This document shows, one piece after another, positions 7,584 to 13,540 of a stretch of DNA of 16,740 nucleotides (the first letter of the stretch is position 1; each line of letters begins with the position of its first letter). Below the pieces are notes generated by a model. It saw only the letters and a list, made by a program, of their open reading frames with translations, ran no database searches and was not told the origin of the DNA. This DNA is from Halocafeteria seosinensis. Lineage: Eukaryota; Sar; Bigyra; Bicosoecida. The stretch is taken from the NCBI GenBank assembly GCA_001687465.1, contig LVLI01000495.1:1-16740 (forward strand), written 5' to 3'. Made by a program: the position numbers and the translations under genes.

Positions 7584-8429
7584 ATGCCAAAATTAAAGCA
7601 ATCAGAAACATACAATGACAAGCAGACGATAGCACTGGTTCGCAAGCTTGAGAATCCGGAAATTGTGGATAATTTTGTCAACTATGAAAACCAGAAGCTA
7701 GGAGAGCCAGAACCTACAGATAATGAAAAAGATATTAAATTGGTTTCCGATTACTATTTTTGCCCCCTTCCTAAGAATGTTAAAAATAACCATTTTGTTG
7801 CTTATTGTTGCGGTAAAAAAGGAATTAGAAAGACTACAACTCTTTGTAACTGGATTAATAATTATAAGGTATTAACTGGTAATCCGATATACCTAATTAG
7901 CAGTAAGGAGAGCGACCCGACAATTACGAAAGAATTAGGAGAAAAACCACCTATAATTAGGATTCCAATGGAACTGTTTGAAGAGCCGGATTTAGAGGAG
8001 GGAGAAGAACCGCCTGAAAATGAATTAGGACTAAGTCAACCACCGGTTATTAGTGATTTCAGAGATTGTTTGATTTGCTTTGACGATTTCAGTTACGACA
8101 AAAAAAGCAAAGAAGTCATGCGATTATTAGATTCTTTACTAGAAAGGGGAAGAGAACCTAACATTTCAATATTTATGATTTTTCACAAGCCGACGGATGG
8201 GTTAAAAACTAGATTAGCACTGACAGAATCAGATTATTTAATATTTAATCCGGATTCGTTAAGTCCTCATAACTTTAAATATTTTGCTGAAAATTATGCT
8301 GGTATTTCCGATAAAAAACTGAAAAAAGAAATTAAGAAGATAGATAGATTTATTACTGTCTCTAACAGTCCTTCGTATATTATAACCCCTCAAAGGGTAT
8401 TATTACCTAGTCAAGTTCAAGAAGATTGA
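7584..8429 (+). CDS. FtsK/HerA-type DNA packaging ATPase, altered Walker A
   Basis: A 281-aa P-loop ATPase of the size and context of the A32-like packaging motors found in PLVs, virophages and NCLDVs; it would pump genome DNA into the capsid. The P-loop lies at residues 77-84 after a beta strand (HFVAYCC): GKKGIRKT. The expected GxxGxGK[ST] is altered, with R82 in place of the last glycine. Walker B is clear: LICFDD at 163-168. LLERGREPN followed by FMIFHK at ~190 fits the sensor strand. An acidic insert (EEPDLEEGEEPPENE) lies at ~122-138. The start is the first ATG after an A-rich leader (ATAGATATAAATAG). A perfect palindrome begins right after the stop codon. The family call is good; the R82 change could affect activity or be a sequence error. 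Confidence 0.83.
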   Translation: MPKLKQSETYNDKQTIALVRKLENPEIVDNFVNYENQKLGEPEPTDNEKDIKLVSDYYFCPLPKNVKNNHFVAYCCGKKGIRKTTTLCNWINNYKVLTGNPIYLISSKESDPTITKELGEKPPIIRIPMELFEEPDLEEGEEPPENELGLSQPPVISDFRDCLICFDDFSYDKKSKEVMRLLDSLLERGREPNISIFMIFHKPTDGLKTRLALTESDYLIFNPDSLSPHNFKYFAENYAGISDKKLKKEIKKIDRFITVSNSPSYIITPQRVLLPSQVQED

Positions 8430-8430
8430 A

Positions 8431-8460
8431 TAAATTACAGTTTAGCTAAACTGTAATTTA
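8431..8460. terminator. Perfect 30-bp palindrome after the ATPase gene
   Basis: TAAATTACAGTTTAG is followed at once by its exact reverse complement, with no loop, starting one base after the ATPase stop codon. As RNA it would form a stem with a minimal loop and could end or protect the transcript. As DNA it could bind a dimeric protein. A perfect 15+15 symmetry is well beyond what base composition gives. Confidence 0.7.
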
Positions 8461-8467
8461 AAATTAA

Positions 8468-8757
8468 TGAGGGCAAAAAAATTATAACTTCTGCCCTCAT
8501 CCTACAGAGCACGTAAAAAATCCCTACTATGTTACAGGGCAGACAGGGCAGAAATCTCTAACTATTTTTATCTACATATACATAATATGCATATACTCTC
8601 TTCTTTCTTTTGCAGTATATAAGTTTTAGAAATTTCTTGCCCTTTCTGCCCTTTTTGCCCCATCTCAATTAATATCCCTGTTCTGTCCGAGGGCGGAAAT
8701 TTATTTTCTGCCCTAAATTTATTATTTTCTGCCCTCCTATGGCTACTAGCGGATTAA
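8468..8757 (-). repeat. Arm A of the diverged inverted repeat pair (GGGCA type)
   Basis: This ~290-bp stretch fills the gap between the convergent ATPase and basic-protein genes and has no convincing gene. Read on the minus strand it aligns end to end with arm B (11624-11910): both start TTAATCCGCTAGTAGCC and share ATAATAAATTTAGGG, AGGGATATTAAT, ATATACTGCAAAAGAAAG and AACATAG. Arm A carries nine GGGCA/TGCCC cores (at 8471, 8492, 8537, 8546, 8638, 8647, 8656, 8709 and 8730) plus one GGGCG (8691). It has no GGGACA, which replaces the motif in arm B. TGAGGGCA (8468-8475) pairs with TGCCCTCA (8492-8499). CAGGGCAGA is repeated in tandem at 8535-8552. The role may be a protein-binding array, origin, or structured 3' RNA. 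Confidence 0.88.
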
Positions 8758-8777
8758 ACCTTTTAACTTTGGATAGA

Positions 8778-9095
8778 TTAGTCTCTTTGACTAGGTGGTT
8801 TAATTTTCTTATATTTCTGCTTGGCACTTTCAACTCCTTTCTTGAAAGCTTTTTCGGAAGGTAACCCTTGTTCTCTAAATTTACGAATTTCATCACCAAC
8901 AAGTAGATTCCATTCGCTAACTTCTCGTTTCTTTTTCCCTAGTCCAATAAATCCCTTAGCGAAGTCCCCAATTTCTTTTCCAACATTAGCTCCACCTTGC
9001 TTACCAAAACCGAAAATAGCTTTTCTAACTTTTCCGGCTACTTTACCTGCTTTCTTTGCTTTTCCTGAACCTTTGTTACCTGCTACTCTGACCAT
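8778..9095 (-). CDS. Small basic protein, possible virion core protein (105 aa)
   Basis: Strongly basic protein. The N-terminal half is rich in G, K and A (NKGSGKAKKAGKVAGKVRKA), then hydrophobic-glycine (IFGFGKQGGANVG, FAKGFIGLGKKK); the C-terminal half is a charged helix (EAFKKGVESAKQKYKKIK-like: SEKAFKKGVESAKQKYKK). Composition resembles adenovirus-type core or cement proteins that bind DNA or membranes. IFGF-G fits the (M/I/L)xGx-G rule for adenovirus protease sites, so processing by the protease encoded at 15255-15809 is possible; this is inference. It is probably cotranscribed with the upstream 289-aa gene (14-nt gap). Arm A follows its stop by about 20 nt. No family recognised. Confidence 0.68.
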   Translation of the reverse strand: MVRVAGNKGSGKAKKAGKVAGKVRKAIFGFGKQGGANVGKEIGDFAKGFIGLGKKKREVSEWNLLVGDEIRKFREQGLPSEKAFKKGVESAKQKYKKIKPPSQRD

Positions 9096-9109
9096 TTTAT
9101 TCTATACTC

Positions 9110-9979
9110 CTACTCAAGAAATTGTTTTGTAGAAGAGCTTAAAATATTAATTACATTGTTTGACATAATCCTTAACTTATCTAAAGAAGGCTTTTCTAAA
9201 ATATTTCTAATTTCCGACAATAATTTCTTTGAAACTTTATCATCTCCATGACCGAAAACTTCCCATAACCAGTTTTTATATCCTTCAAGTTCAGTAAGAA
9301 ATCGTTTTGAACTCCGTTTTATTTTATGGTGTTCAAGTAGATATATTGGTGTGGTTAGCCCTTCGTTCATTTGGTGAAGTCGTCCTAAAGCAGGATTGTT
9401 TAAGATTACTAATAATTTCTCTTTCTCTTTTTCTTTATCATCAAATGTGCTATAATAGCTAAAAAGTCTTTTAACCGCTTTATAGGCTTGATTATCATTT
9501 AATTTTTCTTCATATTCTAACAGTAAATTGTCCCTTTTCTCTTGTAAGGTCAAATCTTCTTCTGGAAATCTGATTATAATATTACTGAATTCGTGATATT
9601 GAGCATCAGAGGGCAGAAATCCGATTATATCAATTTTAAATCTTGCTTTCTTGTCGTTAAGTGCGTTGATTAATCTTTGTTTTCCATGGAGAATATCATC
9701 TTTTGACCATCTAATAGGTTCTCCATTTTTATGTTCGCCAATTTTCACGTCACCTAAATATACATTTTTAGTTGAATCAATTTCTCTTACCTTTTGCTGT
9801 AATTGTCTTTTAACTTGATTAACGCCTACTTTGCTTGCTGGTAATTGTTCAAGAAAATCAAAGTCAGATGTAAATAACATTTTAGGATTAGCTTGCGACC
9901 CTAAAAGCTCACCTTCTTTAAATAGGATTAAATCAGTTATTTGTTGTTCTTTGGATGTGAAAAAATCTTGTCTGTTCAT
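9110..9979 (-). CDS. Unknown protein, possible nucleotidyltransferase-like fold (289 aa)
   Basis: I do not recognise this firmly. The N-terminal half has features seen in Pol-beta-type nucleotidyltransferases: SDFDF at residues 38-42 (a possible D-x-D metal pair, D39/D41), GDVKIG at 76-81, and a strand FKIDIIGF with D117 that could be the third acidic residue, followed by YHEFSNIIIRF. Giant-virus proteins with this D-x-D ... GD.K.G ... KIDI order exist. The C-terminal half is helical and charged (EEKLNDNQAYKAVKRLFSYY, DKEKEKEKLL). There is no membrane segment. The gene is divergent from the 171-aa gene across 35 nt and leads into the basic-protein gene. It may be an enzyme acting on nucleic acid, but a structure comparison would decide. 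Confidence 0.7.
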   Translation of the reverse strand: MNRQDFFTSKEQQITDLILFKEGELLGSQANPKMLFTSDFDFLEQLPASKVGVNQVKRQLQQKVREIDSTKNVYLGDVKIGEHKNGEPIRWSKDDILHGKQRLINALNDKKARFKIDIIGFLPSDAQYHEFSNIIIRFPEEDLTLQEKRDNLLLEYEEKLNDNQAYKAVKRLFSYYSTFDDKEKEKEKLLVILNNPALGRLHQMNEGLTTPIYLLEHHKIKRSSKRFLTELEGYKNWLWEVFGHGDDKVSKKLLSEIRNILEKPSLDKLRIMSNNVINILSSSTKQFLE

Positions 9980-10014
9980 TATATTGAAATAAAAGAACTA
10001 ATATAGTATATACG
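9980..10014. promoter_or_regulatory. Compact divergent promoter between the 289-aa and 171-aa genes
   Basis: Only 35 nt separate the two start codons. On the plus strand CTAATATAGTATATACG runs into the ATG at 10015. On the minus strand the near-palindromic GTATATACTATATTAG and then CAATATA precede the other ATG. Both leaders must be shorter than about 30 nt, or the transcripts must overlap. Confidence 0.4.
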
Positions 10015-10530
10015 ATGAAAATCTGGTTAGAAATTGACTATACAGAAGAACCTGAAGTTAAAACGATGAGCGATTGGCTATTACGGCTCGTAAATCATTT
10101 TGAGTTGAGATGTGATATACAAGAACGAGAATTTGTAGTTTTTGTTGGAATAGAACCATCAATGAATAAGTTTAGTTTAATGCTTCCAGAATATGAAGTT
10201 CCAAAGGAGAACTTAGCTGATTTAGAACGGTCGTATAATTGGATAGTGAAAGATAAAATGATGAACAATAATATTATTAAGGAATTGAGGTTAGTTGAAG
10301 AACCAGCCACAGAATACGAAACAGTGCCAATGTTGGTAGAAAAAATTGAAAGGAAGAATCATCAACATGCTTATCGTTCCTACGGTATTGATGATAGCGA
10401 ATTGTTTGACAAATTAACGACAATTCACACAAAAATTCAGGACAAAGATATTATCGTTGAAGAAGATGAAAATTCTGAGGATGAGCAGGATGAGCAAATC
10501 GGACATGGAGGTCAAGCCTGTCCCGTCTAA
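10015..10530 (+). CDS. Unknown protein with acidic tail (171 aa)
   Basis: No family recognised. The first ~75 residues look like a mixed alpha/beta domain (MKIWLEIDYTEEPEVKTMSD ... FVVFVGIEPSMNKFSLMLPE). The middle is helical. Residues ~145-163 are very acidic (IIVEEDENSEDEQDEQ), followed by GHGGQACPV. Acidic tails are common in histone- or basic-protein-binding chaperones, and this virus encodes several very basic proteins, but that link is a guess. The gene lies upstream of the lipase on the same strand, with a 106-nt spacer holding a tandem repeat. Confidence 0.68.
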   Translation: MKIWLEIDYTEEPEVKTMSDWLLRLVNHFELRCDIQEREFVVFVGIEPSMNKFSLMLPEYEVPKENLADLERSYNWIVKDKMMNNNIIKELRLVEEPATEYETVPMLVEKIERKNHQHAYRSYGIDDSELFDKLTTIHTKIQDKDIIVEEDENSEDEQDEQIGHGGQACPV

Positions 10531-10586
10531 ACTGCTCTATCAAAAAATTAGTTCTAAATAGAAACTTGCGACACTATTTTTGATTT

Positions 10587-10626
10587 TTTAGCGATAAATA
10601 TATATATTTAGCGATTAATATATATA
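10587..10626 (+). repeat. Two tandem 20-bp repeats before the lipase gene
   Basis: TTTAGCGATAAATATATATA (10587-10606) is repeated with one change (AAA to TTA type) at 10607-10626, ending 10 nt before the lipase ATG. Each unit contains a TATATATA core, so the pair doubles a TATA-like element and a GCGAT box. ATCAAAAA (10538-10545) and TTTTTGAT (10577-10584) form a weak inverted pair just upstream. This looks like the lipase promoter. Confidence 0.6.
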
Positions 10627-10636
10627 TAATTATTAT

Positions 10637-11635
10637 ATGGTGAAGAATTTAGAACAGGCAATCAAAAAGTTTTTAAAACAGAACCAGAAAGGAAAGAAAA
10701 AGAGCAAAGGAAAGAGAAAGAACGAACCGAAGAAAGATAAAAAGGGTAAGAAAGAAGAAGAACCAGAAGTAGAGGTGGAAGAAGTGATTGAGGAGGAGAA
10801 CCCCCAGCCCACGGATACTAATATTGACATTCCGAATGATACAGCTTTACAAAGTTCAAGTAAGATATCAAAGATACCCTCTGATGTTACATATTTTCAA
10901 GTTTGTTCCGCTTCTTATGTAGAACACAAGAAGAGACCTAATCTTATTAATAGATTCTGGCAATATATACCAAGTAGTTCAACAGATACCGTAGCAGTCT
11001 ACATAGACAAACTAAATAAGGTGATGTTAGTTGCTTATCGTGGGACAGTGGTAACGAGTCCTAATGATTTAAAGGCTGATTCCAAGATTGCTTTTAACCG
11101 TTTAAGTGAAACAACTAGATTTCAGAATGATTTTAAGACGACTGGAACTTTGCTTGAGGAGTTTTCACCTGAAGATTTTAGTTATTTTTTCACTGGTCAT
11201 AGTTTGGGAAACGCGATTCAACTGGAAATGAGTCGTAAATTCAACGTTGTTAGTGGAGGAAGAGGATATAATGGGGCTTTACAGCCACGAGATATTGTTC
11301 AAACTCCTAAAAAGTTTAACTTCTGGTATATCAAAGGTGACCCCTTGTTTTCTCTTTCAGGACGATTTCTAACTAGGAATTTGTTTGTTTTCCCTCAAGT
11401 AACCAAGGGATCTTTGGGAAATCATAGTTTAGAGAATTTCCAAGGTTTAACCAAATCTGATGCTATTAAGTCGGGAGGCAGTAAGCGGAATATTAAAAAA
11501 CTTCCAACAAAAGCTGAACTTGTTAAGTTAGGATTAGCAAAGAAAGGCGATAAGAATGTAATTGTGGGAGGTAGTAGTATTCCGAAAGTTGTCGTGGATT
11601 TCTACAATGAATTGGAGAAAGAATTAATCCGCTAG
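10637..11635 (+). CDS. Class 3 (fungal-type) lipase with charged N-terminal tail
   Basis: A 332-aa alpha/beta-hydrolase. The nucleophile elbow is TGHSLGN with S189; YIKGDPLF supplies the expected D235 and GNHSLENF the expected H263, completing a class 3 lipase triad in the right order. YRGT (134-137) is the conserved oxyanion-side motif of these lipases. Residues ~9-40 are dominated by lysine (KGKKKSKGKRK) and ~39-55 by glutamate (EEEPEVEVEEVIEEE), a block of positive then negative charge not typical of secreted lipases. There is no signal peptide. Lipases are known in PLVs; by analogy with the parvovirus capsid phospholipase A2, it may breach a host membrane during entry. Its last four codons already lie in arm B. 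Confidence 0.88.
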   Translation: MVKNLEQAIKKFLKQNQKGKKKSKGKRKNEPKKDKKGKKEEEPEVEVEEVIEEENPQPTDTNIDIPNDTALQSSSKISKIPSDVTYFQVCSASYVEHKKRPNLINRFWQYIPSSSTDTVAVYIDKLNKVMLVAYRGTVVTSPNDLKADSKIAFNRLSETTRFQNDFKTTGTLLEEFSPEDFSYFFTGHSLGNAIQLEMSRKFNVVSGGRGYNGALQPRDIVQTPKKFNFWYIKGDPLFSLSGRFLTRNLFVFPQVTKGSLGNHSLENFQGLTKSDAIKSGGSKRNIKKLPTKAELVKLGLAKKGDKNVIVGGSSIPKVVVDFYNELEKELIR

Positions 11636-11910
11636 TAGCCCAAGGAGGGACAAAAATAATAAATTTAGGGACAAAAATAAATTCTGTCCCTCGGACAGAA
11701 TAGGGATATTAATCGAGATGGGGACAAAAGTGCCAAAAGTGCCAAAAATTTAAAAAAATTATATACTGCAAAAGAAAGAAGAGAGTGTATTGTTATTATG
11801 TATATGTATATAAAAAAAGTTGGAAATTTTGTCCCTATTGTCCCTCCAACATAGCAGGGGTTTTTAGCTTGTTATGTAAGGACAGGGACAAAGTTGATAT
11901 TTTTGTCCCT
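11624..11910 (+). repeat. Arm B of the diverged inverted repeat pair (GGGACA type)
   Basis: This ~287-bp stretch starts in the last codons of the lipase gene and fills most of the gap to the convergent fibre gene. It aligns with arm A read from the other strand but carries eight GGGACA/TGTCCC sites (11647, 11668, 11685, 11721, 11830, 11839, 11885 and 11904) where arm A has GGGCA types, and no GGGCA. The pair at 11830/11839 keeps the 9-bp spacing of arm A's 8537/8546 pair. AGGGACAAA (11884-11892) and TTTGTCCCT (11902-11910) form a perfect 9-bp stem with a 9-nt loop. TTCTGTCC-CTC-GGACAGAA (11682-11700) is another perfect dyad. Two arm A sites are GTGCCA here. Confidence 0.88.
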
Positions 11911-11993
11911 ACCTATATAGGTGGGATTTTTGCCTTGTTTTGCTCAGAATGGGATATTTTTAATTCTTTATTTGAAGGAATTAAAATGTATTA
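11911..11993. other. Short spacer with 12-bp palindrome beyond arm B
   Basis: ACCTATATAGGT (11911-11922) is a perfect 12-bp palindrome directly after the last hairpin of arm B. The rest, up to the fibre stop codon, is A/T-rich with no gene seen. Arm A also has a palindrome (8431-8460) in the equivalent position, with different sequence. A role in 3'-end formation for the fibre transcript is possible. Confidence 0.4.
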
Positions 11994-13484
11994 TTATGCT
12001 ACTACGTCCGTAAAATTGTTAGCTACTAACTTGTATAGGTTATTAGGGGCAGCTGCGATATCATTATGGTTGTTTTGAATGTCGGTATCTAATGACATAT
12101 TACCGACTGCTAAAGCATTTGCCGTATTTTTAAGAAACAATCCAAACCCTTTTGCTTCACTAGTTCCGTTATGATTAAATGAACATGAATGGATACCTAA
12201 TGTAGCACCAGCATTAATTTCAGCGAATTCAACTCGTAATCCTGCTATCTTAGCATACTTACATTCCACCCCTTCAAATTTATGAACCGACAGCACAGGG
12301 TCACCTCCAATATCAATACAATAATCGCCTCTGTTCTCTTCACTTACACCTTCAAAGCTAATTCGGGCGTTCTTTATGGTAACGGAATAACCAGCATTAA
12401 AAGCAACATCATATTGTTTATCTTGTAGTTTCCAAAGTGACATATCTGAGAAATAGTTTCTAGTATTTTCATTAGGGTTAGCGCTTGGTTCAAGATTTAC
12501 ATCTCGAACATTGTTCATCCCTACAATGTTTGAAAAGCTATTTCCTCTACCAAACGCCTGTATAGATACACCGGTCGTACAGTTTTCAAGATATATGTTA
12601 TTGAAGACATTATGGTCGCTCCCATTAGAACTTAGTGATAGGTGAGTAACCAGTATTCCAGTTTTTGTTTCATTTTCAGCTGAGGTAGCCAGAATAGTTA
12701 CATTTTCAATAATGTTATTATCCGAGGTAAGTAGTTGTAATGCCCCGCCAATAGCACCATCGTTTAAATTACAATCTTGAAACCGACAGTTTCGGAGAGT
12801 TGTATAACTCCCTAGTAACTGAATACCAACATTACATTGGCTAAACATTAGTCCGTTATATACGGGCATTGTTGCTTTAGAACCTGTTATATTAATACCC
12901 ATGTTACATCCTACACAAACAATGTCATTACTACGAAACAATGAGTTATTGGTAAATTCAGCTCCAATATCAGCATTCACAAGATGTATATTTTCTATAA
13001 CAACCGAACTACAGTCGGAAACTATAAGCCCACGGTCACCTTCTGGACTTCCACGAGTTACCCATTGGTTGTCAACAAATAAATCACGAATTGCTATATT
13101 ATCTTTACCATCATCGGCGTGTAATGTCCTAATAGCCGTAGCAAGATTAGCATTTACTTCTAAAATAGTTCCACTGCTAGATGAGCCACGAAATGAAATT
13201 CCACTTAATAAGTTAATTGCTACATTTCCATTGTTGGTACTACCTCCATCAATAAAAAACTTTCCACTAGTAAGCCGTATGACATCCCCTTCTTGAGCCT
13301 GATTTATAGCCCCTTGAATAACATTTTGGTCGTTTGCCCCAAGGCAGACAAAATCAGCACTAGCTTTAACATCTTCTGGAGCTTCCGAAGAAGCTATAAG
13401 GGTAGTGAAGCTGTCCATTTCGGTTTCATAAAGGTATTTCCTCATTATCTTTTGATTGGAATCAAGAATTTGACTGACTGACAT
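11994..13484 (-). CDS. Right-handed beta-helix fibre / tailspike-like protein
   Basis: A 496-aa protein. Residues 1-18 (MSVSQILDSNQKIMRKYL) match the N-terminus of the 92-aa coiled-coil protein at 2429-2707 and are the likely capsid anchor. At ~43-75, FVCLGANDQNVIQGAINQA ... GDVIRLTSGKFFI is the typical entry segment of pectate-lyase-type tailspikes. It is followed by repeated short strands with N and G turns (IAIRDLFVDN, VVIENIHLVNA, NIIENVTILA) fitting a parallel beta-helix to about residue 420. Such proteins bind or cleave surface polysaccharide; no catalytic residues can be assigned from sequence. No signal peptide. TATAGAG lies just upstream of the ATG. It faces the SAP-protein gene divergently and ends toward arm B. 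Confidence 0.78.
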   Translation of the reverse strand: MSVSQILDSNQKIMRKYLYETEMDSFTTLIASSEAPEDVKASADFVCLGANDQNVIQGAINQAQEGDVIRLTSGKFFIDGGSTNNGNVAINLLSGISFRGSSSSGTILEVNANLATAIRTLHADDGKDNIAIRDLFVDNQWVTRGSPEGDRGLIVSDCSSVVIENIHLVNADIGAEFTNNSLFRSNDIVCVGCNMGINITGSKATMPVYNGLMFSQCNVGIQLLGSYTTLRNCRFQDCNLNDGAIGGALQLLTSDNNIIENVTILATSAENETKTGILVTHLSLSSNGSDHNVFNNIYLENCTTGVSIQAFGRGNSFSNIVGMNNVRDVNLEPSANPNENTRNYFSDMSLWKLQDKQYDVAFNAGYSVTIKNARISFEGVSEENRGDYCIDIGGDPVLSVHKFEGVECKYAKIAGLRVEFAEINAGATLGIHSCSFNHNGTSEAKGFGLFLKNTANALAVGNMSLDTDIQNNHNDIAAAPNNLYKLVANNFTDVVA

Positions 13485-13540
13485 ATTTTTTTCTCTATAT
13501 ATTCATCAGAATGTTTTTATATAAGTGAATTAATATAGAG
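13485..13540. promoter_or_regulatory. Divergent promoter with paired TATAGAG elements
   Basis: This 56-nt gap separates the fibre gene (-) and the SAP-protein gene (+). TATAGAG occurs once per strand: 13499-13493 on the minus strand, about 8 nt before the fibre ATG, and 13534-13540 on the plus strand, touching the ATG at 13541. The same heptamer precedes the 92-aa gene that shares the fibre's N-terminus, suggesting shared timing of expression. Confidence 0.45.

Noticed and set aside
8669-8902. Minus-strand 77-aa ORF ending in arm A, with a peptide (NPLVAIGGQKIINLGQKIN) that arm B also encodes as NPLVAQGGTKIINLGTKIN
   Set aside because: The peptide frame differs relative to the two upstream genes, it is not joined to a start in arm B, and the same motif switch affects inverted sites outside this frame. 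The peptide similarity is explained by the DNA repeat.
8821-9132. Plus-strand 103-aa ORF
   Set aside because: Antisense of the basic 105-aa protein; its proline/phenylalanine richness comes from antisense lysine/glycine codons.
11785-12078. Plus-strand 97-aa ORF with several cysteines
   Set aside because: It spans arm B repeats and the antisense end of the fibre gene; no equivalent frame is open in arm A.
12901-13296. Plus-strand 131-aa ORF
   Set aside because: Antisense shadow of the beta-helix fibre gene, with no recognisable motif or promoter.
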